In this document: positions 1-5,321 of the stretch, in pieces
Layout of the letters: each line of letters starts with the position of its first letter
How positions within the stretch are numbered: the stretch's first letter is position 1
Assembly (NCBI GenBank): GCA_022842255.1
Contig: JALHPW010000263.1
Span: 967-6,990 of the forward strand
Origin: Saprospiraceae bacterium
Lineage (GTDB): Bacteria > Bacteroidota > Bacteroidia > Chitinophagales > Saprospiraceae
Length of the DNA stretch: 6,024 bases
Direction: 5' to 3'
Position numbers and translations under genes: made by a program
Notes under the pieces: generated by a model
Told to the model about the DNA's origin: nothing
Database searches by the model: none
What the model saw: the letters and a program-made list of their open reading frames with translations, nothing else

Positions 1-339
1 CCGGCGCAAGGGCCCGTTGTCGTCCGCGTCAATATAGCCTGCAATCGCATACCCGGAATCGACGGTGCTGACCACGGCAAATGCTTCTGCCCTTGACACT
101 GCGCCACCCGCTGCGATTACCTTACTCCATTGCTGTTTACCGTCTACATCTGTCTTTATCAGGAAAATGCGGCTATTGCCATTGTAGTAGCCAGCCAAGA
201 TAAACCCGCCATCAGCCGTGGGCGCAAGACTTCGCACGGCATCCAATCCGCTGCCGCCATATATACGTTCCCAACCCTGTCCGTTTGCTTGGGCAACAGA
301 CAGTAGGAATAGGGTGAGTATGTACAGGTACTTTTGCAT
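1..339 (-). CDS. Secreted beta-propeller-like repeat protein, N-terminal fragment (3' part beyond the left edge)
   Basis: The reading frame starts at ATG 339-337 and stays open for 113 codons to base 1, so only the N-terminus is present. Residues 1 to about 21 look like a Sec signal peptide: MQK, then the hydrophobic stretch YLYILTLFLLSVAQA, with probable cleavage near ANGQG. The mature part begins with WERIYGG, followed by DGGFILAGY (43-51), LIKTD-DG (60-67), a tryptophan at 71, and a second DSGYAIAGY (94-102). That gives a repeat unit of about 51 residues. Such 'W-x-YGG ... DGG-ILAGY ... KTD-G---W' repeats are common in large exported Bacteroidota proteins that often end in a type IX secretion sorting domain; the C-terminus is outside the window, so this cannot be checked here. 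It is transcribed divergently from the gene at 588. No Shine-Dalgarno sequence is visible, as is usual in this phylum. Function beyond being an exported repeat protein is unknown. Confidence 0.8.
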   Translation of the reverse strand, partial: MQKYLYILTLFLLSVAQANGQGWERIYGGSGLDAVRSLAPTADGGFILAGYYNGNSRIFLIKTDVDGKQQWSKVIAAGGAVSRAEAFAVVSTVDSGYAIAGYIDADDNGPLRR

Positions 340-587
340 GATGGATAGGATTACTGGTCGGAGGAAATTTCTTTCGACAGTACAAAAGTGCGGGGAAGGA
401 GCCGGGGGTGTAAAGACAAAAATTTGCATTTGTTGAATTGTTTTTTATAGTTTACTATCCGGTTTTTTGAACATAAATTCCAAAAAAAATTTCAAATTGA
501 AGGAATTTTAGGATTTTTGTGCGCAAAATAGTCGCTAAACTCAAAGGCCTGTTAAGTGTTTTGTTGAACAGATAACTTTAAAAAAAG
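340..587. other. AT-rich divergent intergenic region
   Basis: This 248-base gap separates two divergent genes and must hold both 5' leaders. Bases 340-415 are mixed in composition; from about 416 on it becomes strongly AT-rich with A and T runs. Visible structure includes ATAGT-TT-ACTAT at 447-458, and AAATTCC (475-481) matched by GGAATTT (502-508) with smaller palindromes between them. I looked for the Bacteroidota TTTG-N17-23-TAnnTTTG promoter on both strands and found no convincing pair. No small ORF with coding character was seen. Confidence 0.6.
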
Positions 588-1997
588 ATGCAAAAAAGCG
601 TTTTGACCGAAATCGTACGGGCCCTTGACAAGAAGGAGGTTCGCGAGCTCAACAAGTGGCTACATTCCCCTGCCCACAATCAACGGCAAGATGTAATTCG
701 CCTGTTCGATTTTTTGGTGAAAAATCTGCCTAATGGCGACGAAGCAGCCGAAAAATCAAAAGCCTGGAAGGCCGTTTTCCCTTCCCAGCCCTATGATGAT
801 GCCTATATGCGCCAGGTGATGTACTTCCTTTTGAAGGCTATTGAGGAGTATTTGGTATTTGAGGATATTTCCAACGATAAGGTTCAATACCAGCTTTCGT
901 TATCGCGTATTTATCGAGAGCGCAAACTTGAAAAAGCCTATCGACAAGCTTATCGCATCGGTCGAGAAAACTTGGAAAACCAGCCACTTCGGGACAATTA
1001 TTATCTGAGGAACAAATTCCTCTTTGAGCAAGATTATGGCCAATTGACCAATGTAGTACAAAACGCGTCAGCAAACCTCCAGGAAACCGCCGATGCTTTG
1101 GAAAAATGGTTTTTGGCTGAAAAACTCCATATCGCCTATGCCATGTTGGCGCACCGGTCGGTTTACAAAACCGCTACCTATAATGACGGGATGTTGAGCG
1201 AAATACTAAGGTATTGCGAAGATAAAACCTTATTAGAAGAGCCCGCCATTGCCGTGTACTATTATGCTTATCAAGCACTTACCAATCCTACCGAGGAATC
1301 TTTCTTTGACAAATTGGAAAGTCTAATTCACCACCAGGAAGGCCGTTTTACACTGTCTGAATTTAGAACATTGTATGTGGCGGCTATCAACTATTGCGTT
1401 CCTAAAATCAACCAAGGCCGCTTGGAGTTTTCTCGAAGGGCCTTTGATTTGTACAGAAAGGGGCTGGAATCCCGGGTTCTTTTGGAAAACGGGGTGGTTT
1501 CTCGATATACCTTTGGAAATGCAGTAGGGGCTGCGTTGCGGAACAAGGAATTTGGTTGGGCTGAAAAATTTATTGAGGATTTCCAGCACCATCTGGATGA
1601 AAAAGAACGCAACAGCATCGTCAACTTCAATCAATCAAGGGTCTTTTTTGAAAAAGGCGAGTATGCACAGGCGCAGCGTTTGTTGATGCAGTTCGAATAT
1701 GATGACGTGCACCTGAACATCATTGCCAAAACCATGCTCCTGAAAATCTACTTCGAAACAGACGAGTTCGACGCCTTTGAATCGCTGCTCGAGAGTTTGC
1801 GCACCTACCTACAACGCAAGGCCGCCCTCGACGCCACCCGGAAAACCTCCTACAAAAACATGATCAGCCTGATGAAAAAGCTCCTGCAGCTCAACATTTT
1901 CTCCAAGGCACAAAAAGACAATTTTCGCGAACTGGTACAAAAAACCAATCCCCTCGCCGAAAGGGATTGGTTTTTGAAACAACTCGAACGACGGTAA
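588..1997 (+). CDS. Uncharacterised all-helical TPR-like repeat protein
   Basis: This encodes 469 residues from ATG 588 to TAA 1995-1997; the start sits after an A-rich run without a Shine-Dalgarno sequence. The protein is almost entirely charged amphipathic helix and has no signal peptide or membrane segment, so it is probably cytoplasmic. The N-terminus (roughly 10-45) has the pattern 'LDKKEVRELNKWL-SPAHN ... LFDFL', which resembles the 'L..F..SPyfN....L..LF..L' opening I associate with Saprospiraceae hypothetical proteins (from memory, unverified). A TPR-like helix pair is clearest near 350-367, around FFEKGEYAQAQRLL. No catalytic motif is seen, so a protein-binding scaffold role is a guess. 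From about base 1690 the codons shift toward C-ending and CTC/CTG forms, unlike the earlier part. The 3' end carries a terminator-like inverted repeat inside the coding sequence. The gene converges with the hydroxylase gene, only 16 bases apart. Confidence 0.85.
   Translation: MQKSVLTEIVRALDKKEVRELNKWLHSPAHNQRQDVIRLFDFLVKNLPNGDEAAEKSKAWKAVFPSQPYDDAYMRQVMYFLLKAIEEYLVFEDISNDKVQYQLSLSRIYRERKLEKAYRQAYRIGRENLENQPLRDNYYLRNKFLFEQDYGQLTNVVQNASANLQETADALEKWFLAEKLHIAYAMLAHRSVYKTATYNDGMLSEILRYCEDKTLLEEPAIAVYYYAYQALTNPTEESFFDKLESLIHHQEGRFTLSEFRTLYVAAINYCVPKINQGRLEFSRRAFDLYRKGLESRVLLENGVVSRYTFGNAVGAALRNKEFGWAEKFIEDFQHHLDEKERNSIVNFNQSRVFFEKGEYAQAQRLLMQFEYDDVHLNIIAKTMLLKIYFETDEFDAFESLLESLRTYLQRKAALDATRKTSYKNMISLMKKLLQLNIFSKAQKDNFRELVQKTNPLAERDWFLKQLERR
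1940..1975. terminator. Perfect inverted repeat, probable bidirectional terminator inside the 3' end of the helical-repeat gene
   Basis: AAAAACCAATCCC (1940-1952) and GGGATTGGTTTTT (1963-1975) are exact reverse complements with a 10-base loop. The A run on the left and T run on the right give a U tract after the stem for transcripts in either direction. It lies 20 bases before the stop of the plus-strand gene. The gap to the convergent gene is only 16 bases, so the terminator appears to have been placed within coding sequence. A terminator role is inferred from structure only. Confidence 0.65.
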
Positions 1998-2013
1998 GGG
2001 CTTCAGGCCACCT

Positions 2014-2715
2014 TTACATCTCCGCCCACATCCGAATCAAATTGCTGTACACCTGCAAAAGCAGCAGGTTTTCTTGTCCTTGCGGATTGTTTTTTTCCAC
2101 CGCCGCCTGCGCTGTTTTGAGGTGGAACAACATTTCGCGCTTTTGGGCATCGCGGATGGCACATTGCATCCAGGTCACAGCGGCCAAACGCACCCCGGAG
2201 CTTACGGGCAACACCCCATGCACTTGCGTGGTGGGGTATATGATGGCATCGCCCCGGTTTAGTTTGTAGCGTTGTTCGGTTCCGGATGGGGTATGGATGG
2301 CCAGTTCGCCCCCTTCATACGTGTCGGGCGCAGCCAAAAAAATCGTCATGCCCACATCTGTACGGATGGCCCCAACTTGTGGGTCGCCCATAATCGGGCC
2401 GTCCACATGCATCCCGTAGTGCATGCCCGGTTCGTATTTGCTGATGATGGGCGGGAGGATGCGTGTGGGCAGTAGGGCGGCTTGGATCAGCGGGCTTTGC
2501 GCGATGGCGTTCATCACGAGTGCGTCGATTTGTTGCTTTTCCAGGCTGCCGGTTTTGGGCAGTTGCAGGTTTCGTTTTACAGATTTAGCCGCATCGGTGG
2601 CCGTGGCGGTGCCATCTTCGAACTGGGCCACCGTCAGCAAGCGGTCAATCATATCCAGTTCCATCGGTTTGAGCAAACCGGGCACCGTGAGGTAAGTAGA
2701 TGGGAGACTCATCAT
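2014..2715 (-). CDS. piuC: PKHD-type Fe(II)/2-oxoglutarate-dependent hydroxylase, PiuC/YbiX family
   Basis: I recognise this as the PiuC/YbiX family of non-heme iron dioxygenases, cytoplasmic enzymes linked to iron uptake in proteobacteria; their true substrate is not established. With the start at ATG 2715 the protein is 233 residues, close to the roughly 226 of E. coli YbiX, and begins MMSLPSTYLTVPGLL like family members. The iron ligands are visible as H103-V-D105 in YGMHVDG and H166 in YPTTQVHGVLPV, and the 2-oxoglutarate-binding arginine as R176 in SGVRLAAVTWMQ. RTDVGMTIFL, YEGGEL and the C-terminal LLLLQVYSNLIRMWAEM also match the family (RTDLSATLFL, YDGGEL and LSLLNLYHNLLREWSEI in YbiX, from memory). 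ATG 2769 would add 18 residues overlapping the LRR gene, so it is disfavoured; ATG 2712 is an equally possible start. It lies 22 bases after the LRR gene, probably in the same transcript. No TonB receptor is nearby in this window. Confidence 0.93.
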   Translation of the reverse strand: MMSLPSTYLTVPGLLKPMELDMIDRLLTVAQFEDGTATATDAAKSVKRNLQLPKTGSLEKQQIDALVMNAIAQSPLIQAALLPTRILPPIISKYEPGMHYGMHVDGPIMGDPQVGAIRTDVGMTIFLAAPDTYEGGELAIHTPSGTEQRYKLNRGDAIIYPTTQVHGVLPVSSGVRLAAVTWMQCAIRDAQKREMLFHLKTAQAAVEKNNPQGQENLLLLQVYSNLIRMWAEM

Positions 2716-2737
2716 TTTCTTGTTTGAAAGAGAAGTG

Positions 2738-3361
2738 TTACCCTTTTTTGCACCGGATGCCCATTTCACGTTCGAAGCGCATGGCTACCGAATCTTTCAG
2801 GTTGGGATTGGGCAGGCAATAAAAGTTTTCCAAAACATCTGCGTGTTGTTCCCCAATGCCATCCAGGTTGGACAGCAGGTTATAGTTGCAGTAAAGGGTG
2901 TGCAATTGGGTCAACCCTTCCAGCGGCTTCAGCGAGTCAATCTGGTTTACATTGCAGTAAAGCTCTTTCAAATCCGTCAAGGTTTCAATTCCTTCCAAGG
3001 AGGTAAGCTCGTTATTGTACACAAAAAGGGAGCGCAGGTTTTTAAAGTTCGCCACTTCCCGGATATGGGTGAGCTTGTGGAAAGTGACTACCACTACTTC
3101 CGCATTGGGTAGACCGACCAAACCCGACATATCTTCCAGTTCAAACGTCATATTGGGATAAGGAGCTCTTGGCCCTGCAAACCGGTGGTTGGGAGAGTTG
3201 AAAATGGCCATCAGCATTTCTTCGCCCAAGGGCTCGGTGCTACTGCGGCGTATGGCGACTTCATTGAATGCTTGTTTCCAGGCATCGCTGAGTTGGTTCC
3301 ACCAAGTAGTGGCCAAGGCAATTTGGGCTTCGGAACGGAGGGTAGCATTGGGCGATTCCAT
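2738..3361 (-). CDS. Leucine-rich-repeat protein, SDS22-type 22-residue repeats
   Basis: This is a 207-residue protein when started at ATG 3361 (MESPNATL). Residues 18-76 form a distinct N-terminal cap rich in aromatic and charged residues: WWNQLSDAWKQAFNEV, then HRFAGPRAPYPNMTFEL. Four 22-residue leucine-rich repeats follow at 79-100, 101-122, 123-144 and 145-166. The clearest are 'LTDLKELYCNVNQIDSL' and 'LTQLHTLYCNYNLLSNL', fitting the SDS22/internalin pattern LxxLxxLxCxxNxIxxL. A short cap with several cysteines ends the protein. There is no signal peptide or anchor, so it is probably cytoplasmic and acts by binding another protein; the partner is unknown. A TTG at 3385 would add 8 residues, but the ATG is preferred because a candidate promoter would leave almost no leader for the TTG. 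It is first in a likely two-gene unit with the PiuC-type hydroxylase. Confidence 0.87.
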   Translation of the reverse strand: MESPNATLRSEAQIALATTWWNQLSDAWKQAFNEVAIRRSSTEPLGEEMLMAIFNSPNHRFAGPRAPYPNMTFELEDMSGLVGLPNAEVVVVTFHKLTHIREVANFKNLRSLFVYNNELTSLEGIETLTDLKELYCNVNQIDSLKPLEGLTQLHTLYCNYNLLSNLDGIGEQHADVLENFYCLPNPNLKDSVAMRFEREMGIRCKKG

Positions 3362-3398
3362 GATAGAGGAAGATTTATTTTTCAAGAATTTTGATTTT

Positions 3399-3430
3399 CA
3401 ATCATAAAATCGGGTCAGCGGGCTCCCAAT
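3399..3430 (-). promoter_or_regulatory. Candidate Bacteroidota-type promoter for the LRR-piuC unit
   Basis: Read on the minus strand, ATTG (3430-3427) is followed after 20 bases by TATGATTG (3406-3399). The second element matches the Bacteroidota -7 consensus TAnnTTTG at all but one fixed base, and the spacing fits the known 17-23 range. It would give a leader of about 30 bases before ATG 3361. The match is short and could be chance. Confidence 0.3.
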
Positions 3431-3442
3431 TCTGAAACCCGC
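3418..3442 (-). terminator. Hairpin after the third collar gene, possible terminator
   Basis: On the minus strand GCGGGTTTC (3442-3434) can pair with GGAGCCCGC (3426-3418): five GC pairs, then T-G, T-A, T-G and C-G, with a loop of seven bases. Only a weak T run follows (ATTTTATG, about 7 bases further on), so termination may be partial. It lies just after the stop of the collar gene at 3463 and overlaps the candidate LRR promoter spacer. Confidence 0.4.
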
Positions 3443-3462
3443 CAACCTCGATAAGCATTTTG

Positions 3463-3987
3463 TTAGCTATGCGATGGGAAAATCCCATACAAGCAGATAA
3501 CATGGTTCAAGCCAAGATATGGCTGCTGAATGCTGACTGGCGCATTGGAGCCAGTCACCCCGGTAGGTTGTTCGGTTACGCCTGCAAGCGCGCCATTTAC
3601 GCCGGTAGCATAGCTGTTGGTTCCAGCGAGGATGCTTCCTGGACCTTCGTCTGTGTTGGGGGCTGCTGTGGTGGCAGTCAGGGAAGCTACTGTAGCGTGG
3701 CTGTGCATTGCCAGGTTTGAAACATTGAGCGTCACAGCCTGTACGCCCGCTTTTTGGCCCAGAACATAGTTAGAGCGCCCTGCGCCTTGGCCCGCACCAA
3801 TCCCTACCCTGCCCTGAAAATCAGGCAAGGCAAAAGTTGTGGTGCCATTCCCCCCGTAGGTGGTACCAAGCAGGGCGAAAAGGGCTTGGTTTTGCGCTAT
3901 CGGTAAAATTTGCCCATTGCAGAATGCCCAGTATTTTGGGGCAAAGTCAGCTGCAAAAAGCATGATGGTTGCCATTGTACCTTCCAT
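3463..3987 (-). CDS. Phage tail-collar domain protein (microcystin-dependent-protein-like), copy 3 of a tandem triplet
   Basis: This 174-residue protein has the tail-collar fold signature: MEGTMATIMLFAADFAPKYWAFCNGQ, QNQALFALLGTTYGGNG, TFALPDFQGR, a glycine-rich turn, and H95-S-H97. HxH motifs of this sort coordinate metal along the axis of trimeric phage fibres (family knowledge). Residues from about 100 to 145 are a Ala/Thr/Gly-rich variable segment; the C-terminus returns to the shared pattern QPY-x3-NHVICLYGIFPSHS. Cys23 and Cys165 are conserved in all three copies. The start at ATG 3987 is chosen because it aligns without gaps with its two paralogues; an ATG at 4026 would add a lysine-rich 13-residue leader absent from them. 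There is no signal peptide. It is the most diverged copy (ASN-to-ASP 'ADF', 'IAQN', FPSHS ending) and lies 45 bases after copy 2, probably cotranscribed. Confidence 0.9.
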   Translation of the reverse strand: MEGTMATIMLFAADFAPKYWAFCNGQILPIAQNQALFALLGTTYGGNGTTTFALPDFQGRVGIGAGQGAGRSNYVLGQKAGVQAVTLNVSNLAMHSHATVASLTATTAAPNTDEGPGSILAGTNSYATGVNGALAGVTEQPTGVTGSNAPVSIQQPYLGLNHVICLYGIFPSHS

Positions 3988-3993
3988 ATTGAT
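3968..3993 (-). repeat. Start-region repeat, copy at the third collar gene
   Basis: These 26 bases, covering the start codon of the third collar gene and six bases upstream, match 4553-4578 at 25 of 26 positions. The identity extends into the untranslated leader (ATCAAT before ATG). Confidence 0.7.
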
Positions 3994-4032
3994 GGATTTT
4001 TTTTTGTGAAAAATTGAGTTTACCAAGTAGTG

Positions 4033-4572
4033 CTACGGGCGGGATGGATAAACCCCGAACATACAAATCACAAAATTGACGCACTCATAAGGTTGCATGA
4101 TGGAGAAGGGTTGCGAGCCACCCTGAATGCCTACCGTCGCGCTAAAACCGCCATAGTTGACGGAAGGAGTGGTTCCGGCTGTAGCGTAAGTATCCGCTGT
4201 AGGGGTTGCCAGGATATGGCCATTTGCATCTGAAAGACTTGCAGCTGTGGTGCTCAAGGGAATCGAAACGGCACCAGCGGTATGGGTGTGTGCTGCCATT
4301 TGGGCGGTGGTCATAGTTTGCGTCTCAGCCCCCCCAACCTCTCCCAAGACATAGGAGCTAAGCCCGGGTCCATCGCCTGCGCCAATTGGTACGCGTCCCT
4401 GGAGGTCAGGAAGACCAAATGTGACCCTGCCATCTCCGCCATAGTTTGTGCCCAAAAGGGAAAAAAGGGCTGTGTTCTGGGAAATGGGTATCAACTGCCC
4501 AGCGCAAAATGCCCAGTTTCGGGGTGCGAAGTTGCCCCCAAACATCATAATGGTTGCTATTGTACCTTCCAT
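4033..4572 (-). CDS. Phage tail-collar domain protein (microcystin-dependent-protein-like), copy 2 of a tandem triplet
   Basis: The product is 179 residues, with the collar domain at about 5-100: MEGTIATIMMFGGNFAPRNWAFCAGQ, ISQNTALFSLLGTNYGGDG, TFGLPDLQGRVPIG, and H95-T-H97. Residues 100-150 are Ser/Thr/Ala-rich and align poorly with the other copies; the end is QPYECVNFVICMFGVYPSRP. Cys23 and Cys170 match the other two, and this copy alone has an extra Cys164. In phages this domain sits near the receptor-binding tip of tail fibres; stand-alone bacterial copies are called microcystin-dependent proteins after a cyanobacterial case, and their role is poorly defined. No signal peptide or membrane segment is visible. 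The start region is nearly identical in DNA to that of copy 3, suggesting duplication. It lies 53 bases after copy 1, with no convincing promoter between. Confidence 0.92.
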   Translation of the reverse strand: MEGTIATIMMFGGNFAPRNWAFCAGQLIPISQNTALFSLLGTNYGGDGRVTFGLPDLQGRVPIGAGDGPGLSSYVLGEVGGAETQTMTTAQMAAHTHTAGAVSIPLSTTAASLSDANGHILATPTADTYATAGTTPSVNYGGFSATVGIQGGSQPFSIMQPYECVNFVICMFGVYPSRP

Positions 4573-4578
4573 ATTGAT
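4553..4578 (-). repeat. Start-region repeat, copy at the second collar gene
   Basis: This is the partner of the repeat at 3968-3993, with one difference in 26 bases. The first collar gene has only a looser version here (TGATATT before its ATG), so the match marks copies 2 and 3 as the closer pair at this point. Confidence 0.7.
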
Positions 4579-4625
4579 TTAAATTTGTTTCAAAAGTGAA
4601 TGTGTTACGAAAATCTGGTGTAGGC

Positions 4626-5162
4626 TTATGACCTTGAAGGGTAGATGCCTTCCACGCAAATGACGTAGTTGATTGCCTGGAACGATTGTACGATTGGAAT
4701 GGGCAGGCTGCTGCCAGCTACTCCCAAGGCCACATTTGCGCCTGCCAGACTGGTGCCGGTACCGGCATTGGCTGGGGCGTAAAGTGGGGTTGGGGTAGTT
4801 GCCAAGGTATGCGATGGGTTTTTGCTCCCATCCGCATTGGCTGAACTGGTTCCAACCGAAGCGGACATGGTGTGCGAGTGGGCTGGCAAATTGGCCTGGG
4901 TCAGGGTCACGCTTTCGGTTCCGGCCCGTTGCCCAAGGGCAATGGGCGTTAATCCAGCACCAGTGCCCGTACCGACCGGGATCCGCCCTCGTAAATCAGG
5001 CAAGGCGAAAGTGCTGATCCCATCGCCACCATAAGTAGTGCCAATCAGGGAAAAAAGTGCGTCATTTTGACTGATGTCCAATAAGGACCCATCGCAGTAC
5101 ATCCACGCTCGTGGAGCAAAGTTCCCTGCGAAAATCATAATGGTCGCTAATGTACCTTCCAT
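4626..5162 (-). CDS. Phage tail-collar domain protein (microcystin-dependent-protein-like), copy 1 of a tandem triplet
   Basis: This is a 178-residue protein and the first gene of the triplet. The collar domain spans about 5-100: MEGTLATIMIFAGNFAPRAWMYCDGS, ISQNDALFSLIGTTYGGDG, TFALPDLRGRIPVGTG, and H95-S-H97. Residues 100-150 are Ser/Ala/Thr/Pro-rich with little similarity to the other copies, then the shared end QSFQAINYVICVEGIYPSRS appears. Cys23 and Cys169 are conserved across the triplet. No signal peptide is seen, so if the product reaches the surface it needs another route. Its start region differs from the near-identical starts of copies 2 and 3, hinting that it split off first. A candidate promoter lies directly upstream, and the cytochrome gene, 159 bases away, ends in a terminator-like hairpin, so this gene probably heads its own operon. 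No other phage structural, lysis or integration gene is visible in the window. Confidence 0.92.
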   Translation of the reverse strand: MEGTLATIMIFAGNFAPRAWMYCDGSLLDISQNDALFSLIGTTYGGDGISTFALPDLRGRIPVGTGTGAGLTPIALGQRAGTESVTLTQANLPAHSHTMSASVGTSSANADGSKNPSHTLATTPTPLYAPANAGTGTSLAGANVALGVAGSSLPIPIVQSFQAINYVICVEGIYPSRS

Positions 5163-5185
5163 AATATCAAGGATTGTTTAGTGGT

Positions 5186-5215
5186 GAAAAATATGTGTGA
5201 GGGGCAGCCTGCAAT
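5186..5215 (-). promoter_or_regulatory. Candidate Bacteroidota-type promoter for the collar triplet
   Basis: On the minus strand ATTG (5215-5212) precedes TATTTTTC (5193-5186) by 18 bases. The latter differs from TAnnTTTG only at the last base. It would start transcription about 17 bases before ATG 5162. The evidence is a short consensus match at the right place. Confidence 0.35.
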
Positions 5216-5263
5216 GAAGGGGCGGGCTGCGGAAGAGCATGCACGGTAAAAGCCAATGGAATT

Positions 5264-5299
5264 AAAAATGGAGGGGGCTCGATATTACATCGGGCCTCC
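5264..5299 (-). terminator. Probable terminator of the cytochrome gene
   Basis: On the minus strand GGAGG (5299-5295) pairs with CCTCC (5274-5270), and CGAT (5292-5289) pairs with ATCG (5283-5280) around a five-base loop; a small asymmetric internal loop separates the two stems. ATTTTT (5269-5264) follows directly, as expected for an intrinsic terminator. It lies 22 bases past the cytochrome stop codon. Confidence 0.45.
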
Positions 5300-5321
5300 C
5301 TGTGTATTCTTCCTACCGTAA

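Larger units (their letters stand above)
5163..5321. other. Intergenic region between cytochrome and collar genes
   Basis: These 159 bases hold a terminator-like hairpin near the cytochrome end, a second possible stem of GCAGCC (5204-5209) with GGCTGC (5225-5230), and the candidate collar promoter. No coding frame of its own is credible here. Confidence 0.5.

Noticed and set aside
573..580. TAACTTTA as a -7 promoter element for the gene at 588
   Set aside because: One mismatch to TAnnTTTG, but no TTTG-like element lies 17-23 bases upstream, and transcription would start practically at the ATG.
2272..2727. Plus-strand open frames opposite the hydroxylase
   Set aside because: They are antisense to a gene with recognised catalytic motifs and show no family resemblance.
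2716..2769. Longer N-terminus for the PiuC-type hydroxylase from ATG 2769
   Set aside because: It would overlap the end of the LRR gene by 32 bases and add 18 residues not found in the family; ATG 2715 or 2712 gives the usual length and opening.
3362..3385. TTG start for the LRR protein at 3385
   Set aside because: An ATG follows 24 bases later and better fits the candidate promoter; TTG is a rarer start. It cannot be fully excluded.
3988..4026. Longer N-terminus for the third collar protein from ATG 4026
   Set aside because: The added residues (MVNSIFHKKKSIN) have no counterpart in the two paralogues, which both begin at MEGT.
3463..5162. Intact prophage
   Set aside because: Only collar-domain genes are phage-like; the flanking genes are ordinary host types and no integration, lysis, capsid or attachment-site sequence was seen.
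5204..5230. GCAGCC / GGCTGC stem as a second terminator
   Set aside because: Only six base pairs with a 15-base loop and no adjacent T run; it also overlaps the candidate promoter of the collar operon.
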